Positions 61,885 to 64,000 of a stretch of DNA of 64,000 nt are shown here, piece by piece. The translations under genes were made by a program, and so were the position numbers. Source of the DNA: Pseudoalteromonas sp. N1230-9 (GTDB taxonomy: Bacteria > Pseudomonadota > Gammaproteobacteria > Enterobacterales > Alteromonadaceae); the NCBI RefSeq assembly GCF_032716425.1, contig NZ_CP090419.1, positions 518,501 through 582,500 of the forward strand. Reading direction: 5' to 3'. The notes under the pieces were generated by a model. That model was not told the DNA's origin, did not search any database, and saw only the letters and a list, made by a program, of their open reading frames with translations. Numbering within the stretch: position 1 is the first letter of the stretch; the number at the start of each line of letters is the position of its first letter.

Positions 61885-61972
61885 GTTATGTATAAATTAT
61901 TCAGAAAATTATACATAACCTACATAACATGTATAGTAATTCCATTTATTTATATACGTTATCTTATGTATA
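61885..61972. promoter_or_regulatory. Cluster of inverted repeats upstream of fic
   Basis: GTTATGTATAA (61885-61895) is the exact complement of TTATACATAAC (61909-61919). TACAT-AAC-ATGTA (61921-61933) and TATAC...GTATA (61953-61972) follow. The shared core TATACATAAC suggests repeated operator sites; the Fic protein's own helix-turn-helix is the obvious candidate binder. Confidence 0.6.
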
Positions 61973-62230
61973 GCTTCCCAAATATCTCTAGCTCTCGTTG
62001 AATAAAACAATGCCATTTTACATTTGTTTTTACTGGCTTTAGCTTTCAGTACATCTGATAATGCGATGAATCGACGACGATTACTTAGTATAAAGCGAAG
62101 TTTTCAAGAACTTTCTTTTCCTTAACGGTTCATATACCCATATTTTAAAGCTTAATAAGATGGTTTTGGTGAGCACTCAGATCTACACTTGAATCGATGT
62201 AAACGGGTAATTGTTATGAAGGTTAAAAGC

Positions 62231-62256
62231 AAAAACCTAGCAAAAACTAGGTTTTT
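62231..62256 (-). terminator. Terminator after yicC
   Basis: AAAAACCTAG-CAAAAA-CTAGGTTTTT, a 10-bp stem 35 bp beyond the yicC stop, with T-runs on the minus strand. Confidence 0.85.
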
Positions 62257-62290
62257 AAACTATTAAAACGGGTTGCACCAAGCGGAAACT

Positions 62291-63151
62291 CTACTCAATA
62301 TTCTGAATTTGCTCGCGCATTTGCTCGATTAACACTTTTAGCTCTACCGCAGCGTTAGTGATGTCACTGTTGATAGACTTTGATGCTAAGGTGTTTGCTT
62401 CACGGTTAAACTCTTGCATCATGAAATCTAGGCGTCGACCACATGCGCCGCCTTTAGTTAGGATTTTTTTGGTTTCTTTAACATGCGACTTTAAGCGGTC
62501 GAGTTCTTCGGCTACATCTTGTTTTTGTGCTAGGTAAATTAGCTCTTGTTCAAGGCGAGATTCGTCGATGTCGGTTTTTAACTCTTCTAGCTTTTGGTTT
62601 AATTTTTCGCGCTGCCATTTAGCGATTTCTGGTAAGTGGCTTTCCACAATGGCTACTTGTTCTAAAATTGCATCAAGGCGAGTAGCTATCATTTCTTGCA
62701 AGTTTGTGCCTTCATCGCCGCGAGCTTGTTTGAAATCTTCAATTACATCATCGAACCCCGCAATTAAATCTTTATTTACGCTATCCATGTCGAGCTCTTC
62801 AGCTTCCATTACACCTGGCCAACGTAAAATATCAACAGGGTTGATGTCACCATTGCTTTGTTGCTGCACCCATTGTGCGCTTTTTATTAGCTGCTCAGCG
62901 AGTGATTCATTAATACTAAGCTCACCAACATGGGCAGGGTTTGCTGCAAATTTTAAGAAAACTTCAACTTTACCGCGTTGTAAGTTTTTGCGTAAACGCT
63001 CACGAATAACAGGCTCCATGCCACGGAATTGCTCAGGTGCGCGGATAAAAGTTTCAAGGTAACGTTGGTTTACTGAACGAATTTCCCAAGTGCCAGTGCC
63101 CCATTCGCCTTTAATTTCGCGGCGCGCATAAGCTGTCATGCTGTGGATCAT
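62291..63151 (-). CDS. yicC: YicC family endoribonuclease
   Basis: 286 residues. N-terminal MIHSMTAYARRE with the SVNQRYLE region, then a helical centre, and the C-terminal signature RRLDFMMQEFNREANTLASKSIN. YicC was shown in E. coli to act in RNA decay (RyhB degradation with PNPase). It is divergent from rph as in E. coli, the right border of the inserted island. Confidence 0.95.
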   Translation of the reverse strand: MIHSMTAYARREIKGEWGTGTWEIRSVNQRYLETFIRAPEQFRGMEPVIRERLRKNLQRGKVEVFLKFAANPAHVGELSINESLAEQLIKSAQWVQQQSNGDINPVDILRWPGVMEAEELDMDSVNKDLIAGFDDVIEDFKQARGDEGTNLQEMIATRLDAILEQVAIVESHLPEIAKWQREKLNQKLEELKTDIDESRLEQELIYLAQKQDVAEELDRLKSHVKETKKILTKGGACGRRLDFMMQEFNREANTLASKSINSDITNAAVELKVLIEQMREQIQNIE

Positions 63152-63331
63152 GGATGATTTCCTAGTGTTATTTGTTTACAAAGTTGACTGATTATACCGC
63201 ATCAGTTTTTAACCTCTAGCGTAAATTTTCTGAAATGTTCTTTTCTGTTGCAGTTAATCGTGTAAATCAACATGGCATCTGTTCGTATATATACTTATAA
63301 TGTGGCAAATTCTGAATTAAGGGGATCGTTA

Positions 63332-64000
63332 ATGCGTCCAAGCGAAAGAACACCTAACCAAATTAGACCAGTTACATTTACACGCAATTACACTATGCAT
63401 GCTGAAGGCTCAGTGTTAGTAGAGTTTGGAAATACTAAAGTTTTGTGTACAGCGACTGTTGAAGCTGGTGTACCGCGCTTTATGAAAGGCCAAGGTAAAG
63501 GTTGGGTTACGGCTGAGTACGGTATGTTACCTCGTTCAACACATACTCGTAATGGTCGTGAAGCATCGCGCGGTAAGCAGGGCGGTCGTACTATGGAAAT
63601 TCAACGTTTAATCGCACGTGCACTCCGTGCCGCGGTTGACTTAAAAGCGTTAGGCGAAAACACCATTACTATCGATTGTGATGTTATTCAAGCTGATGGC
63701 GGTACGCGTACAGCATCAATCAGTGGTGCATGTGTTGCTTTAGTTGATGCGCTTACTTATATGCGTAGTAAAGGTATGATCAATTCAAACCCGCTTAAGC
63801 ATATGATTGCGGCAATCTCAGTAGGTGTATATAAAGGTCAACCAATTAGTGACCTTGAGTACCTCGAAGATTCTGAAGCAGAAACAGACATGAACGTGAT
63901 CTTGACTGAAACAGGCAAAATTATCGAAATTCAAGGTACAGCTGAAGGCGAGCCTTTCTCATTTGACGAACTTGATGAGCTACTTACATTAGCTAAGCAC
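63332..64000 (+). CDS. rph: Ribonuclease PH (cut by window end)
   Basis: 223 codons are present without a stop; full-length enzymes have about 238, so some 15 residues are beyond the window. The N-terminus reads [19 protein letters not shown], with the phosphate-binding [16 protein letters not shown] region, [20 protein letters not shown], and [19 protein letters not shown]. It trims tRNA 3' ends by phosphorolysis. The ATG at 63332 follows AGGGGATCG. Confidence 0.95.
   Translation, partial: MRPSERTPNQIRPVTFTRNYTMHAEGSVLVEFGNTKVLCTATVEAGVPRFMKGQGKGWVTAEYGMLPRSTHTRNGREASRGKQGGRTMEIQRLIARALRAAVDLKALGENTITIDCDVIQADGGTRTASISGACVALVDALTYMRSKGMINSNPLKHMIAAISVGVYKGQPISDLEYLEDSEAETDMNVILTETGKIIEIQGTAEGEPFSFDELDELLTLAKH

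Larger units (their letters stand above)
61849..62290. other. 442-bp region between Fic gene and yicC
   Basis: AT-rich, no gene found on either strand. The left 125 bp hold three inverted repeats of the ATACATAAC type; the right end holds the yicC terminator. The middle (about 61980-62220) shows nothing I can name. Confidence 0.7.

Noticed and set aside
61980..62220. Transposase remnant between fic and yicC
   Set aside because: No open frame or terminal inverted repeats could be recognised; the stretch is simply unassigned.

Overview
The window looks like chromosomal DNA of a marine gammaproteobacterium of the Alteromonadales type (Pseudoalteromonas- or Shewanella-like). The evidence is the AT-rich base composition, the Gram-negative porins, TonB receptor and UbiTUV proteins, the divergent asnC/asnA pair, and the core-gene run recG-trmH ... 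ridA-spoT-rpoZ-gmk followed later by yicC-rph. The exact genus is an inference. No tRNA, rRNA, CRISPR array or insertion sequence was seen.

Region 1 (1-12.6 kb) is an accessory locus. A DUF1015-like gene converges on a tightly packed nine-gene minus-strand operon. In transcription order the operon encodes a TonB-dependent siderophore receptor, an ABC ATPase, two ABC-2 permeases with large extracytoplasmic domains, a fold-III PLP decarboxylase-like enzyme, SbnA-like and SbnB-like enzymes (the two steps to L-2,3-diaminopropionate), a MATE exporter and a HisC-like aminotransferase. A Fur-type palindrome lies upstream of the receptor. The set reads as synthesis, export and re-uptake of an iron-linked metabolite derived from diaminopropionate. 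No NIS synthetase, NRPS or ATP-grasp ligase is present, so the product cannot be assigned. The DUF1015 protein has the DGHHR motif of ParB-fold free-serine kinases and might supply O-phosphoserine.

Region 2 (12.6-24.2 kb) is mostly core genome: a porin with a very good Pho box, recG, trmH, asnC/asnA, a FapA/DUF342 protein, ridA, spoT, rpoZ and gmk.

Region 3 (24.2-60.1 kb) is a nitrate-respiration island set between gmk and yicC, which are close neighbours in many gammaproteobacteria. It holds narGHJI with a parvulin and a tiny Cys-rich protein, the NarX-like sensor and NarL-like regulator, and a complete molybdenum supply (moaA behind a probable Moco riboswitch, mobA, moaBCDE, modABC, moeA, moeB, mogA). 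It also holds three NarK-family transporters, ubiTUV for oxygen-independent ubiquinone, a PP2C-kinase fusion, nnrS, a DGC-domain protein, an anaerobically controlled porin, the class III ribonucleotide reductase (nrdG, nrdD) and the di-iron repair protein ytfE. Seven intergenic regions carry a NarL-type 7-2-7 inverted heptamer and five carry a perfect TTGAT-N4-ATCAA FNR box, so the island looks like one co-regulated anaerobic nitrate regulon. No nitrite, NO or N2O reductase is present; the locus appears to stop at nitrite, with NO-damage functions alongside.

Region 4 (60.1-64 kb) has a DUF3024 gene, a Fic protein with clustered inverted repeats in its promoter, yicC, and an rph gene cut by the window edge.
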